From IMG/VR virus record IMGVR_UViG_3300028041_000100, positions 1 to 21,656 of that record: a stretch of DNA of 21,656 nt. One strand, given 5' to 3'. Of this stretch, positions 1 to 8,128 are shown piece by piece. Position numbers and translations under genes: made by a program. Under the pieces are notes generated by a model, which did no database searches, was not told where the DNA came from, and worked only from the letters and a program-made list of their open reading frames with translations. Positions within the stretch are counted from its first letter, which is position 1. Each line of letters opens with the position of its first letter. This stretch comes from a virus.

Positions 1-264
1 TTCAACGGCAGAGTATTTCCAGGCGACTTCGACCATCACTCCAGCGCCACCGGCAACGGCGATCAGGTTGGACCGCAGGGGTGCGTTGCCAGTGAGGCGG
101 ACGGCGATCCGCTGCGACGCCTGAACATCCTCGATCCGTGGGATTCGCAGTTGTCCAAGAGTCGTGACGATCTTGTTGATCGCGGCTGCGTTGTGGTTCC
201 ATATCTCCGCCTTCACCGGGTCGCCGGAAGCCACAAACAGGGCGTGCTGGAGTTGGCCGATCAT
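1..264 (-). CDS. Hypothetical phage protein, 3' end cut by the window edge
   Basis: An open frame starts at ATG 264 and stays open for 88 codons to base 1, so the C-terminus is missing. The start overlaps the stop of the preceding gene as ATGA, the coupling pattern used throughout this operon. The protein begins MIGQLQHALFVASGDPVKAE and carries a hydrophobic, Gly-rich stretch (IAVAGGAGVMVEVAW) near the cut end, which could be a beta-strand pair or part of a buried segment. I do not recognise a family. Its place at the end of the virion operon suggests a small tail or neck component, but that is inference from position only. Confidence 0.7.
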   Translation of the reverse strand, partial: MIGQLQHALFVASGDPVKAEIWNHNAAAINKIVTTLGQLRIPRIEDVQASQRIAVRLTGNAPLRSNLIAVAGGAGVMVEVAWKYSAVE

Positions 265-1019
265 GTCAGCCCCCCAGGCGCGCCAGAAGGCTTGATCGCC
301 TTGATCTTGTCGTCCTTATCGACCAGATGGACGGTCCAGCCGTTGATGTTGACTGACCCGCCGACGTTAAGCGCCTTCTCTCGCCACTCGTACGCCCTCT
401 TGATCTCGTAGGTGTAGTGCCCCGGTGTGCCAATCTCCACGAAGTCGGGCGGCAGGATACGCACAGCGTCGGTGACTGCACCGATTGTCGTGAATCCCCC
501 GACGCCCGCCATGAAATTGCTCGGCTTGGTCGAGGTGTATTCGATGCGGAAGATGTGGGAGCACGGCACGTCGAAATCGAAGAATACCGGGGTGCCGTTG
601 GGGTTGCGCATGGGCTTTTCGCCCTGCACGGCCAAAGAGGCTCCATCTTCCCGGAGGAACCTGCGGACCTGCATCTTGAAATCGTTGGACCATGCCACCA
701 CTGGCGGCTTACCACCCTGGAACGTCGTGTCTACGTCGGTGTTGATCCACGTGATGTAGACGATCGCCGCCGTCCCACCGTCGAGCATCTTGGCGCGGAC
801 GCTGCCGATCTCCATGTTCTGAACGTTCGGATCGCCGTGCCCACCCTCTGCCGCAAGGGCCGCAGCCTTGGCCTGCTCGACCGCCTTGGCCCCGACCCCA
901 GTGGATAGGCCATCGACATAGACGGTCTGAATCGCACGACGCGGAACCATGTCGCCAGTGCGAAGGTCCAGCACGCGCTCATACTCGACGGACGTTATGA
1001 CGTTCGCTCGTATACCCAT
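261..1019 (-). CDS. Hypothetical phage protein, probable virion component (252 aa)
   Basis: The start ATG at 1019 overlaps the preceding stop as TAATG, and the stop overlaps the next gene as ATGA, so it is translated in a coupled chain. No signal peptide or membrane segment is visible. The middle looks beta-rich (AAIVYITWINTDVDTTF, then PVFFDFDVPCSHIFRIEYT at about residues 138-156), and the C-terminal third has a GSVNINGWTVHLVDKDDK strand-turn pattern. The family is not recognised. Lying downstream of a tail-tube-like candidate and a coiled-coil protein, it may be a tail or neck protein, which is inference from gene order. Confidence 0.8.
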   Translation of the reverse strand: MGIRANVITSVEYERVLDLRTGDMVPRRAIQTVYVDGLSTGVGAKAVEQAKAAALAAEGGHGDPNVQNMEIGSVRAKMLDGGTAAIVYITWINTDVDTTFQGGKPPVVAWSNDFKMQVRRFLREDGASLAVQGEKPMRNPNGTPVFFDFDVPCSHIFRIEYTSTKPSNFMAGVGGFTTIGAVTDAVRILPPDFVEIGTPGHYTYEIKRAYEWREKALNVGGSVNINGWTVHLVDKDDKIKAIKPSGAPGGLT

Positions 1020-1711
1020 TACACAAACCTCGATACGTCGTCGCCGCCTGACCGAAGCGCCATCTCACCGTTGAGCGCCAACAGCAGATGCTCTACGCGC
1101 TCAAGGGAGCGGGCCGACGATTCGGCGGAGGAGGCGATCCGGCTAAGAATCTCACGCTGCTCCCGAAGCTCCGAGACGATCTGCTCGTCCGACTTGGCCC
1201 GCTCCTCAATCGCAAGTGGCGGAGCCGGACGGTCGGACGCAGGAGCCGACGGCTGACTGGGCGATGGCTGCGGTTCATCGCGTGGCTCGGGAGCCTTGCG
1301 CTCCTCGAACTCCACCGCAGCTTTCTCCAGTTCCTTGATCTCCCGATCTTCTGGACTCCAATCGACCGGTGGTGCAACGTCTGGCTTTGGCGACTCGATC
1401 TCTACCGGGTCCAGCGGCTCAGCGACCTTCGGCTCCTCCGGCTTGTTCTCAGCCAGCGACTCCTTGAGTTGGGCGATGGTCGCCGCGAGGGCTTGGATTG
1501 CCTCCAGAAGCTCCCTGCTGGGCTCCGGTCGCTCAGGGGGACGCTGGGATGTCTCTGCGACAGGAAGCGGCTGTGGAGGCTCTACGCGGGACTGTGGGGC
1601 AGCAGGCAATGGCGCGGCTGGCTCCGAGGGCTCCAGCAATGAGCCGTCGTCATCCCCCGGTGGGAGTGGCAGGCCGTCTGGCCCCTGCGTTAAGTCGTTG
1701 TAGTTAGCCAT
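1019..1711 (-). CDS. Pro/Glu-rich protein with C-terminal coiled coil (230 aa)
   Basis: The start ATG at 1711 overlaps the preceding stop as TGATG, and the stop shares a base with the next start. Residues 1-60 are Pro/Gln-rich and probably disordered. Residues 67-88 (LLEAIQALAATIAQLKESLA) are a predicted helix, followed by an acidic Pro/Glu-rich linker to about residue 170. Residues 171-220 (EQIVSELREQREILSRIA and onward) have clear heptad spacing for a coiled coil ending in LERVEHLLLAL. No catalytic motif is seen. This composition fits a linker, chaperone or scaffold-type assembly factor rather than an enzyme. Tail assembly chaperones often follow the tail tube gene, but no frameshift signal or homology was recognised, so the role stays open. 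Confidence 0.8.
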   Translation of the reverse strand: MANYNDLTQGPDGLPLPPGDDDGSLLEPSEPAAPLPAAPQSRVEPPQPLPVAETSQRPPERPEPSRELLEAIQALAATIAQLKESLAENKPEEPKVAEPLDPVEIESPKPDVAPPVDWSPEDREIKELEKAAVEFEERKAPEPRDEPQPSPSQPSAPASDRPAPPLAIEERAKSDEQIVSELREQREILSRIASSAESSARSLERVEHLLLALNGEMALRSGGDDVSRFV

Positions 1712-2523
1712 CAGGAGATATCGAAGTCGCTGATGACGCCCGAGAACTGGAACGGAATGACGCCGCCGGTCGTGTAGTCCACGTCAGACCGCAGGACCGA
1801 GAGCAGTGCATCTCCGGTCAGCGTCTTGCCGTTGTCCAGTACGAGGTTGGCGTCGAAGTGGAGAATGTCGAACGGAGTGTTCGCCTTGCTGATTGGACCG
1901 GTCAGCCGGAACGGCGTCACCAGATCGTGCGGGCCGCCACGGTTGAAGTAGATTCCCTGCCGCGTCGAGTCGAAGATGCACGCAGCAGAGACGGTCCCCG
2001 TCCCGAACGGGAACGTGACGGTCGCCGGTGGCTCGGCATGTTCAAACTCAAGTGGCGTCTCATCGTTGAGCAGGTGCCCGCGCAGTGACCCGCCGTAGCT
2101 GACCTTGGTGTAGGCGAAAATGGTCTTGGGCAGCGGATCGTTGGCGGCGGTGACGTTGATGAGCCCCATGTTCCGCTGGAGAACCACCTGCGAGACTCGG
2201 GCCTGGATCGCGCCTTCGACCCCACCGACTCCACCCGGAGCGGCGTACTGGAACTCCCATGAGCTTCCACCATCGCCCGAGGTCTGGTACCAGCCGTGGC
2301 CCTCCAGCCGCATCACCTGTCGCTTGGTCGCCCGGTAGGCGGCGGCAGTGACCGTGGTTGATGGGGTTGTGTAGGTGTCGGTGTCGCCCTGCTGGGTGAC
2401 ATCCTGAGACGGGGTCTGGCGGTCAATGGCAGTGTCATCAATGCAGATGCGAAAGCCCTGCCCCGCGTTGTTGAAGCCGGTCAGGCTGCTGCCGGCAGCT
2501 ACGGCGAAACTTGGAATGGCCAT
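1711..2523 (-). CDS. Virion structural protein, tail-tube-like candidate (270 aa)
   Basis: The start ATG at 2523 is set by the ribosome binding site GGGGAGAGAGA (2527-2537), 24 bases after the upstream stop. The product is Gly/Thr/Ser-rich and looks all-beta with no membrane segment. The C-terminus, with LDNGKTLTGDALLSVLRSD followed by GGVIPFQFSGVISDFDIS, resembles the closing strands of phage tail-tube and related beta-sandwich proteins. It is the only gene in this part of the operon with its own strong ribosome binding site, consistent with a more abundant structural protein. The tail-tube idea is inference from pattern and position; a generic virion protein is equally possible. Confidence 0.75.
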   Translation of the reverse strand: MAIPSFAVAAGSSLTGFNNAGQGFRICIDDTAIDRQTPSQDVTQQGDTDTYTTPSTTVTAAAYRATKRQVMRLEGHGWYQTSGDGGSSWEFQYAAPGGVGGVEGAIQARVSQVVLQRNMGLINVTAANDPLPKTIFAYTKVSYGGSLRGHLLNDETPLEFEHAEPPATVTFPFGTGTVSAACIFDSTRQGIYFNRGGPHDLVTPFRLTGPISKANTPFDILHFDANLVLDNGKTLTGDALLSVLRSDVDYTTGGVIPFQFSGVISDFDIS

Positions 2524-2526
2524 CGT

Positions 2527-2537
2527 TCTCTCTCCCC
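2527..2537 (-). promoter_or_regulatory. Ribosome binding site GGGGAGAGAGA
   Basis: The minus strand reads GGGGAGAGAGA, then ACG, then the ATG at 2523. The GGAG core is 8 bases before the start and fixes the start of the tail-tube-like gene. The same motif recurs at 11072-11081, 11469-11478, 14179-14187 and 20947-20959. Confidence 0.7.
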
Positions 2538-2547
2538 TCGTTCAAAG

Positions 2548-3231
2548 TCAGTTCTTGGTAGGTCTGGGCACAATCACACGCGGGTCGTTCTGTACGGGTC
2601 GATCCAAGTCGGGCCTGAACCCGGCGGCCACCCGGTCGCGGAACGATGTGTACGCCTGCCACCCCTGCTGCCCGTACATCGTGCGGGGGTCGGCGTAGAC
2701 CAGAGCGGTCGCCGCCCCGAATCGCAGCACGGCGTCGGCGTACTGGGGCGGAAGGTTCAGGATCACACCTGATGGGCTGGATGTCCCAATGGTCCAAGAC
2801 GTAAACGGCTGCCACCAGAACACCGTCAGCGTCATGTTGCCGCTGGGCTTCTTGTCGAACCACAGCCGGCTTGGGCCCTCGAAGGCAAGCATCGTCGGCT
2901 GCCCCGTGGGGGTTGCCCCATCGTGATATCTCTGGACGGTATGGAGCGGGGCCTGCTTGACGGCCTTGCCACCGATTGACGCCCAGATGAAGTTCTCCTC
3001 CATGAACCGATCCATCCCGGCGACGCCCTGGATGTTGAACGGATGGGCGGAACCGGCTGTCAGCGGCACGCTGGTCGTGCCGCGAATCGCGCGTGTGGTC
3101 TGGGCGAAGTCGTTGCCAGCGAACCGAATCGCGCGGTCCACGTTCTCCGGCCCGAAATGCCCATGCCCTGCCGGTGCGTGCAGCACGCCAGACAGCACCG
3201 TCTCTCTCGCTTCGGCCAGCGTCATGCTCAT
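2548..3231 (-). CDS. Probable neck/head-tail connector-type protein (227 aa)
   Basis: The start ATG at 3231 overlaps the stop of the upstream gene as ATGA, so the two are coupled. The N-terminus (SMTLAEARETVLSGVL, then ENVDRAIRFAGNDFAQTTR) is helical and resembles the start of phage head-tail adaptor proteins, in which short N-terminal helices precede a beta domain. Residues about 95-150 are beta-rich with many aromatics (LWFDKKPSGNMTLTVFWWQ), and a helix follows at YADAVLRFGAATALV. It lies directly after a second connector-like gene. The connector role is inferred from these patterns and gene order; no residue-level signature was found. Confidence 0.75.
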   Translation of the reverse strand: MSMTLAEARETVLSGVLHAPAGHGHFGPENVDRAIRFAGNDFAQTTRAIRGTTSVPLTAGSAHPFNIQGVAGMDRFMEENFIWASIGGKAVKQAPLHTVQRYHDGATPTGQPTMLAFEGPSRLWFDKKPSGNMTLTVFWWQPFTSWTIGTSSPSGVILNLPPQYADAVLRFGAATALVYADPRTMYGQQGWQAYTSFRDRVAAGFRPDLDRPVQNDPRVIVPRPTKN

Positions 3232-3992
3232 GGTCCCACCGTCCTAAAGTTCCACTGGTACCCTGCTCGTCCAACGCGACCTGACAGGATGCCGCCCCTC
3301 ATGGGTCCGAGATTCGCCTGAGCCGCACCATCCATCCGCTTTAGATCGCGGACCTGCGTGCTCTGGCTCGCCTCCTCGACCTTGGAGTAGTCCCCGGTGC
3401 TGGTCGCTATTGCGAATGCCGCCACGAGTCGTCGCAGCAGGTTGTCGAACGAGGTGGGCACGTTGGCCACATCGCCGGGCAGCGACAGAGGCACCCAGCC
3501 GGACCGGTAGACGGCACGCATCGCCGCCGCGAGATTGGCCGTGGGGATCGGGGCGATCTCCAGCCGGGCCGATGTCGGGGTCTGTGACGGGCTGGCCTGC
3601 GTGGGGTAGGCGACCGCAGCGTGATAGCCGCAACCTGCGGAGGTAGACCGAAGATGCTCGATCATCTCCAGCGTCGTAAGGGTGATCCCGCTGCCATCCC
3701 GCATCACGAGCGATTCAAGCTCGCCGAACCCGAAGTCCCCCGGCAGTGCGACGTAGGGCTGATTTGCCACGAAATCCAGGTCCACCGGGGGCCTGAGTCG
3801 CCAGCGCCACGAATGCAGGCCGTATAGGTGTCGGCCAGCCTCATTGACGATCTCGACCGGGTCGATGCGCGGGTCCGGCGAGCCCCCGAGCGAAAGTTCG
3901 CAGAAGTCCACCAGCTTTCGCAGCGTCAGTGCGCCCGAGGACGCCGGCGCCGACGCGAGCGACCCATCGTTAAAGTTGAAGGTCTGCGGCAT
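3228..3992 (-). CDS. Head-tail adaptor/connector-like protein (254 aa)
   Basis: The start ATG at 3992 lies 4 bases after the upstream stop, with GGAGG about 12 bases before it. After a short Ser/Ala-rich leader comes a helical segment (LTLRKLVDFCELSLGG, about residues 22-38). Then follows the pattern GLHSWRWRLRPPVDLDF, YVALPGDFGFGELESLVM and LTTLEMIEHL. A Trp-rich strand, then 'LP.DF', then an 'E.i' helix is typical of P22 gp4/T7 gp11-type adaptors and related neck proteins, which sit under the portal and join head to tail. The C-terminal half is helical (NLLRRLVAAFAIATSTGD). Assignment rests on pattern recognition; the position near other virion genes supports it. Confidence 0.75.
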   Translation of the reverse strand: MPQTFNFNDGSLASAPASSGALTLRKLVDFCELSLGGSPDPRIDPVEIVNEAGRHLYGLHSWRWRLRPPVDLDFVANQPYVALPGDFGFGELESLVMRDGSGITLTTLEMIEHLRSTSAGCGYHAAVAYPTQASPSQTPTSARLEIAPIPTANLAAAMRAVYRSGWVPLSLPGDVANVPTSFDNLLRRLVAAFAIATSTGDYSKVEEASQSTQVRDLKRMDGAAQANLGPMRGGILSGRVGRAGYQWNFRTVGP

Positions 3993-3995
3993 AAC

Positions 3996-4691
3996 TCACG
4001 ACGCCTCCACCGTGAAGGTGAGTGGATTCGTAAACTCGTAGCCCGATATCTGTGCCCACCGGTAATAAGTGCCCGGATCGAGATGCAGCGTCGGCGTGTT
4101 GCCGAACGCATCGGTCTTGACCGTCCCGGCCACGATGTCCTGCCCCACCGAGTCGGTCGTGATCCAGACGTCCGCGCCCGCCACCGGGTCACCAGCGGCG
4201 GTCTTGACGTTGAGCACCACGGCCTCTGCGCCATCGCCATCGGTGTCCAGCCCATCCACGCCCGCCTGAATGGCTGCGAGCTGGGCGTCGAGGTCTGGGC
4301 TGGCCAAGCCCACAGCGCCGCGAACATCGGCGGCGGAAAGGTTGTGAAGCGCCGCGATGGCTGCCCCGTTGGCGGCGACGGCTGCCTGCGTGACCTGATG
4401 CTCCGCGTCCGTCACCAGTGACGCCGAGAACAGAATCGCCTCATCGCTGATCCCGCCCACCGTCGCGGCAATCCGCACCCCCACGACATCGCCGCGCGCC
4501 CAGCCGGCGGGGATGGTCGCGCTGGCCCGGTAGCGCCCCACGCCGATGTCAGTGACAGTCACCGCCTCAGCCGTGTCCACTCCGTTGCGCACCAATGTCC
4601 CCGTTGGCAGGGAGTCCGCATCTGCAATCGACCCCGCCAGCGGCCGCGTTGTGAATTGAAACACGATGTTGTCGCCCGGCTTATGCACCAC
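3996..4691 (-). CDS. Two-domain beta-sandwich virion/fibre protein (231 aa, GTG start)
   Basis: The frame opens with two consecutive GTG codons (4691 and 4688) overlapping the end of the upstream gene. A GGGGGTG stretch about 5-6 bases upstream can act as ribosome binding site, so a GTG start is likely. Residues 1-95 look like a beta sandwich (ETVTDIGVGRYRASATIP-like strands). Residues 96-150 form a helical Ala-rich linker containing LSAADVRGAVGLASPDLDAQ, a motif also seen in modified form in the 677-residue fibre protein of this window. Residues 155-231 (AGDPVAGADVWITTD, FGNTPTLHLDPGTYYRW) match a carboxypeptidase-regulatory/transthyretin-like beta sandwich, common in phage fibre and decoration proteins. 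An enzymatic function is not indicated. Confidence 0.75.
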   Translation of the reverse strand: MVHKPGDNIVFQFTTRPLAGSIADADSLPTGTLVRNGVDTAEAVTVTDIGVGRYRASATIPAGWARGDVVGVRIAATVGGISDEAILFSASLVTDAEHQVTQAAVAANGAAIAALHNLSAADVRGAVGLASPDLDAQLAAIQAGVDGLDTDGDGAEAVVLNVKTAAGDPVAGADVWITTDSVGQDIVAGTVKTDAFGNTPTLHLDPGTYYRWAQISGYEFTNPLTFTVEAS

Positions 4692-6966
4692 AGAGCACCC
4701 CCGAGGATTGCAGGGTTGGAGAGCTGAAGATCGACGACGTGAAGATCGATGCTACCTCGTCGCCGGTGACATCCCAGTTGATCGCGTTGTCGAGCTGGCC
4801 CCGGAGCGTCGAAATCGTCTGACCACCGGAGGAGTCGATCCACGACGCGTTGACGTTGGTAAGGCTCTGGCTCGCGCCGCCGGCCAGCGTCACGTTGCTG
4901 TAGGTGCCCGGCGAACTGGAGCGGAACGTAGCATTGCTGGCGGTCAGATTGCTGGTGACGGTGTAAGTTTGACCAGCCGCGAAGGTGACATCACGGCGTG
5001 CCCCAGCCGCGACATCGAGCGACTGCGCCTCCCAGCCGAACGAGCCGCCGAACGTTGAAGCGACTCCCGCGGGGACTGCCAGCGTCCCGAACCGCGCGAA
5101 CGAGCCGAGAGTAATCGTCTGCGTCGTGTTGATCTGGATCGGGAGAGCGATGCGTCCGGTGGTCAGGGCACTGGTCGAGATCGTGCCGGCGGAGTTGATG
5201 TGCAGCGTGGACGTGCCTGCGATCTGGCCGGAGGTCATGGCGTTGGCCGTGATCGCGCTGCCGGAGAACTGGATCGGCGAGCCGTTGAAGGTTTGAGTCG
5301 TCGTGTCGCCCAGCCTGGCGAACGTGCCGGTGACGGTGAATGTAGATGCCAGAGTAACCGTCGCCGCGTCGGTTCGCATCTCGAAGTTGTCCCAACTGAT
5401 GCCACTCGTATTGAGGGTCGTGCCAAATCGCACCACGAGCGTCGATCCTGTCGCAACCACGGTCCCGGCGGTGTACGTCAGGATTCCTGTGGAGTAGCCG
5501 ACTCGCCCGGAGATGGTGATCGTCCCCGCGGTGTCAATCACGAGGTTGTTGCGAATGCCTCCACTGCTCAGGCTCGCACTTGCAGACCATGTGCCCGTTC
5601 CGACCAGCCTGATCGTGCTGGTGCCGGTTATGGTCCCGCTGGTCATCGCCGGAGCCGTCAGACTCCCGGACAAGACAAGATCGGAGCCGTTGAGAGTGTG
5701 AGTGCTGGTGTCTGTAGTCGAATCGAATGTCGCCGCGTTGAGCTGCTCAGTGAGAGTGCAGGTTACAGCGCCGCTGAGAATCTGCAAGTTGTTCCAGTTA
5801 ATTCCAGAAACCGCGTATATTCCACCCGACAAAAGCCGCAACGTCGATCCGGTCGTGATCACGGTCCCGGCGGTGTAGGTGAATGTGCTGCTTGCGCCAC
5901 CAGCGGCGAGCCGAGACCCAACAGTGATCGTTCCAGCCGTATTGATGACGACATTGCAGCGGAAGCCTCCGGAGTTTGAGGCGACGTTCGTGGTCTCAAA
6001 CGTGCCGGTTCCGATCAGGCGGATTGTCGCCGTGCCGACGATGCTGCCCGTTGTCATGCTGTTCGCGGTGCAGCTTCCAGTCAGGTTGATGTTGGGGCCA
6101 TTGATCGTCTGAATTACATTGGCTGAGGAGGAACTGAAGTTCCCGGCATTGAGATCGTCAGCAAGCGTGATGGTGCCTGTGAAGGTTGTGAGACTGATGG
6201 CCTGCCAGGCGATGCCCGCTGCATTGATGGTGGTGCCACTAGTCCCCAGCAGACGCAAGGTTGCTCCGGTCGCGATGACAGTCCCAGCCGTGTAGGTCAG
6301 GGTCACCGCGCCGTTGAATGCAAAGACGGATTGCACGGTGATCGTGCCGGAAGTATTGATTACGAGATTGACGCGAAATCCACCCGGATTGCCCGAGCTA
6401 ACACCTGTTGTCCCCAGATTCCCAGTGCCGATCAGGTGAAACACTGTCGTTCCTGCGACTGCGCCAGAGGAAACAGATGCCGTGCAACTGCCTTGGACAT
6501 AGAGATTGCGATCGTTGAACGTGCAAATCTGAGTTGTGCCGGCGAACGAAAACCCCCCGACGGTCCAGTCGTCGGCCAGCGTCACCGTGATGGTAAAGCC
6601 AGAGACATTGAGCGTCGTCGGCCAGGTCTTACCGTTAGAAGTGAGCGTGCCAGTCCCGCCCGAGCCCGCAATGAGGGTCAAGTTGGCCGATCCGGCAATG
6701 GTCATGGCCGGCGAAAGCGTCACCCCGGTTGTGCCGCTCGCAGTTTGGCTGCCAACCAGCAGTGCGGCGGTCATCGTAAGGGTGCCCGCGTAGTTCGAGC
6801 CGGACGTAAAATCAATCGTCCGGCAGTTGGACGAGACGTTGACGGTCAGGTTGCCGCTGCTGGCATCGGCGATCACGTCGTCGGCAGATGTAGGGACAAC
6901 TCCGCCATCCCATGTGCCGGATGCGTTGTAGTTGCCGCCCGCGTTGCTCAGTCGGATCGTCGCCAT
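4681..6966 (-). CDS. Repetitive beta-solenoid-like protein, possible tail fibre/adhesin (761 aa)
   Basis: The start ATG at 6966 overlaps the upstream stop as TAATG. The N-terminus (NAGGNYNASGTWDGGVVPT, residues 8-26, then SADDV) is the opening often seen in secreted and phage beta-helix proteins. Residues about 155-292, 294-430 and 431-565 are three diverged repeats of ~136 residues, with a partial fourth after 566. Each has GSCTA..MTSG.I.GT.TI, SGGFR.NLVINTAGTITV, TYTAGTV.ATGSTLRLL and a final 'NGP-L' turn. The protein is extremely rich in Thr, Gly, Ser and Ile and almost free of Lys and Glu, as expected for a beta-solenoid. No catalytic residues or signal peptide are evident. A receptor-binding or capsid-surface fibre is the likely role; its place between head and connector genes is unusual for a tail fibre. 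Confidence 0.85.
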   Translation of the reverse strand: MATIRLSNAGGNYNASGTWDGGVVPTSADDVIADASSGNLTVNVSSNCRTIDFTSGSNYAGTLTMTAALLVGSQTASGTTGVTLSPAMTIAGSANLTLIAGSGGTGTLTSNGKTWPTTLNVSGFTITVTLADDWTVGGFSFAGTTQICTFNDRNLYVQGSCTASVSSGAVAGTTVFHLIGTGNLGTTGVSSGNPGGFRVNLVINTSGTITVQSVFAFNGAVTLTYTAGTVIATGATLRLLGTSGTTINAAGIAWQAISLTTFTGTITLADDLNAGNFSSSSANVIQTINGPNINLTGSCTANSMTTGSIVGTATIRLIGTGTFETTNVASNSGGFRCNVVINTAGTITVGSRLAAGGASSTFTYTAGTVITTGSTLRLLSGGIYAVSGINWNNLQILSGAVTCTLTEQLNAATFDSTTDTSTHTLNGSDLVLSGSLTAPAMTSGTITGTSTIRLVGTGTWSASASLSSGGIRNNLVIDTAGTITISGRVGYSTGILTYTAGTVVATGSTLVVRFGTTLNTSGISWDNFEMRTDAATVTLASTFTVTGTFARLGDTTTQTFNGSPIQFSGSAITANAMTSGQIAGTSTLHINSAGTISTSALTTGRIALPIQINTTQTITLGSFARFGTLAVPAGVASTFGGSFGWEAQSLDVAAGARRDVTFAAGQTYTVTSNLTASNATFRSSSPGTYSNVTLAGGASQSLTNVNASWIDSSGGQTISTLRGQLDNAINWDVTGDEVASIFTSSIFSSPTLQSSGVLCGA

Positions 6967-7160
6967 TACTCAGCCTGCGCCTGTTCCTGTTCGAGTTTCC
7001 GCCGCTCGGTGATCGCGCGGTTCTCGATGCCCTTGATGATTTCCGCCTCGTCCTTGGGCTGGAAGTGCGGGATACTCACCTCGACCTCGCCAAGCTCGCC
7101 GAAGTCGTAGCGGACAACAGTCGTGATGGTTGTGTGTCGATTGAGGATTTCGTAGGTCAT
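6966..7160 (-). CDS. Small hypothetical protein (64 aa)
   Basis: The start ATG at 7160 has GGAG about 8 bases upstream (GGAGTAACCC), just after a strong stem-loop at 7179-7213. The first half is beta-like (ILNRHTTITTVVRYDFGE, then EVEVSIPHF), and the second half is a charged helix (KDEAEIIKGIENRAITERR, then KLEQEQAQAE). Its stop overlaps the start of the beta-solenoid gene as TAATG, so it may help couple translation of that large gene. I do not recognise a family. Confidence 0.75.
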   Translation of the reverse strand: MTYEILNRHTTITTVVRYDFGELGEVEVSIPHFQPKDEAEIIKGIENRAITERRKLEQEQAQAE

Positions 7161-7178
7161 GGGTTACTCCAACAAACA

Positions 7179-7213
7179 GCCCCCGCAGCCATCAGGAGCG
7201 ATGGCGCGGAGGC
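7179..7213 (-). terminator. Stem-loop, likely intrinsic terminator or attenuator
   Basis: On the minus strand an 8-bp helix (GCCTCCGC with GCGGGGGC, one G-U) continues into a perfect 6-bp helix (GCCATC/GATGGC) after a single-base bulge, closing a 6-base loop. The stem is followed by TGTTTGTT, a moderately U-rich tail. It lies in the 108-base gap between the genes ending at 7269 and starting at 7160. Stem strength is clear; the imperfect U-tract suggests partial termination. Confidence 0.6.
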
Positions 7214-7268
7214 TTCAGGATTGGCCACCACAGATTGGCGATAGGTTGTCGGGGCGATGAGTCACCCC

Positions 7269-7652
7269 CTATTCGATGACGATATGGAACGTGCCGCTCT
7301 TGGCGTTGCCGCCTTGCGCCACCACGATCTTCACTCTCTCATTGGCGCAGGCGATCTTGTCCAGAACGGCGGTTCCGCCAGCGGCATACAGGGCCGCAGC
7401 CCCGGCGGTGGAATGCGTAGCCTGTCGAGGGGCTACCGTTTTGGATGCGTTGACATCGTTCTCCACCCATACGTCGGTGCCGGATTGCTCCAGCGTGATC
7501 GAAACGTCCACGCCGTCGGCGTAGGCGCCTTCCGACGCCTTGACGTATCGCACCTGATGAATCAGGCCGTAGATGGGACCGATGAGCGCTGTCGCCGCAC
7601 CGTCCGCGTTCGTGGTGACGGTCACGGCATATCGTTGTGGAATGCGAGCCAT
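7269..7652 (-). CDS. Small virion protein candidate (127 aa)
   Basis: The start ATG at 7652 is preceded by AGGAGG 8 bases upstream, one of the best ribosome binding sites in the window, suggesting strong translation. The protein is beta-rich and Ala/Val/Thr-rich (YAVTVTTNADGAATALIG, then VDVSITLEQSGTDVWVEND, then TFHIVIE at the C-terminus). Alternating hydrophobic residues suggest a single beta-sandwich domain. The family is not recognised. It lies directly after the head genes, next to another beta-rich protein, so a head surface or head completion protein is plausible. Confidence 0.75.
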   Translation of the reverse strand: MARIPQRYAVTVTTNADGAATALIGPIYGLIHQVRYVKASEGAYADGVDVSITLEQSGTDVWVENDVNASKTVAPRQATHSTAGAAALYAAGGTAVLDKIACANERVKIVVAQGGNAKSGTFHIVIE

Positions 7653-7672
7653 CGGCGTACCTCCTAGTCAAC

Positions 7673-8128
7673 TCACTCCGACTCAGCTTCCCACGTGCCC
7701 GTGAAGCCCAGCACGCTCCACTGGCCGGCCTTGGTGCAGAGGATGTGGATCGTCTCACCGTCGGCGTTGGCGGTCAGATACTTGCCCGCCGCGCCCTGAA
7801 CACCGGTGGATGGAAGCGCAATCGTCTCGGTGCCGTTGGGGTCGATGCGAAGCTCCTGAGCGGCGCCGACGCGGAAGATGTATTCCAGGCCGACCACAGC
7901 CGCCGGAAGGGCGAACGTTACGGTGGCCGACGCGCCGACGGTCGTCAGCACCTTGCCGGAGTCCCCGGTGGTCACGGTGTAGTTGGCGGTCTTGGCGGTT
8001 ACAACGCGCTTGGCGCCAGCAGCCGTGCCGGTGAACACGGCATCCCCGGTGACGGTCGGTGAAGCGATCGTGGGGCTGGCCGCAAGGCGGTCACGGATGA
8101 TTTCACGAGTGCGGATCGGCGAAGGCAT
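7673..8128 (-). CDS. Head fibre/decoration-like beta protein (151 aa)
   Basis: The start ATG at 8128 is preceded by GGGAG 7 bases upstream. The N-terminus (MPSPIRTREIIRDRLAASPT) is helical and could anchor the protein. From about residue 40 the order is YTVTTGDSGKVLTTVGASA, VTFALPAAVVGLEYIFRV, IDPNGTETIAL, then HILCTKAGQWSVLGFTGTW. This succession (D-S-G-K, a 'LP.a..GleY.F' strand, and a final 'W.vl...GTW') is common in phage tail-spike, head-fibre and decoration domains that form trimeric beta structures. Position just after the capsid decoration gene favours a head surface fibre. The exact family is not certain. Confidence 0.8.
   Translation of the reverse strand: MPSPIRTREIIRDRLAASPTIASPTVTGDAVFTGTAAGAKRVVTAKTANYTVTTGDSGKVLTTVGASATVTFALPAAVVGLEYIFRVGAAQELRIDPNGTETIALPSTGVQGAAGKYLTANADGETIHILCTKAGQWSVLGFTGTWEAESE

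Noticed and set aside
2438-3274. Second minus-strand frame overlapping the connector-like gene
   Set aside because: It is Arg/Gly/Asp-rich shadow sequence in a different frame from two coupled genes with proper start signals.
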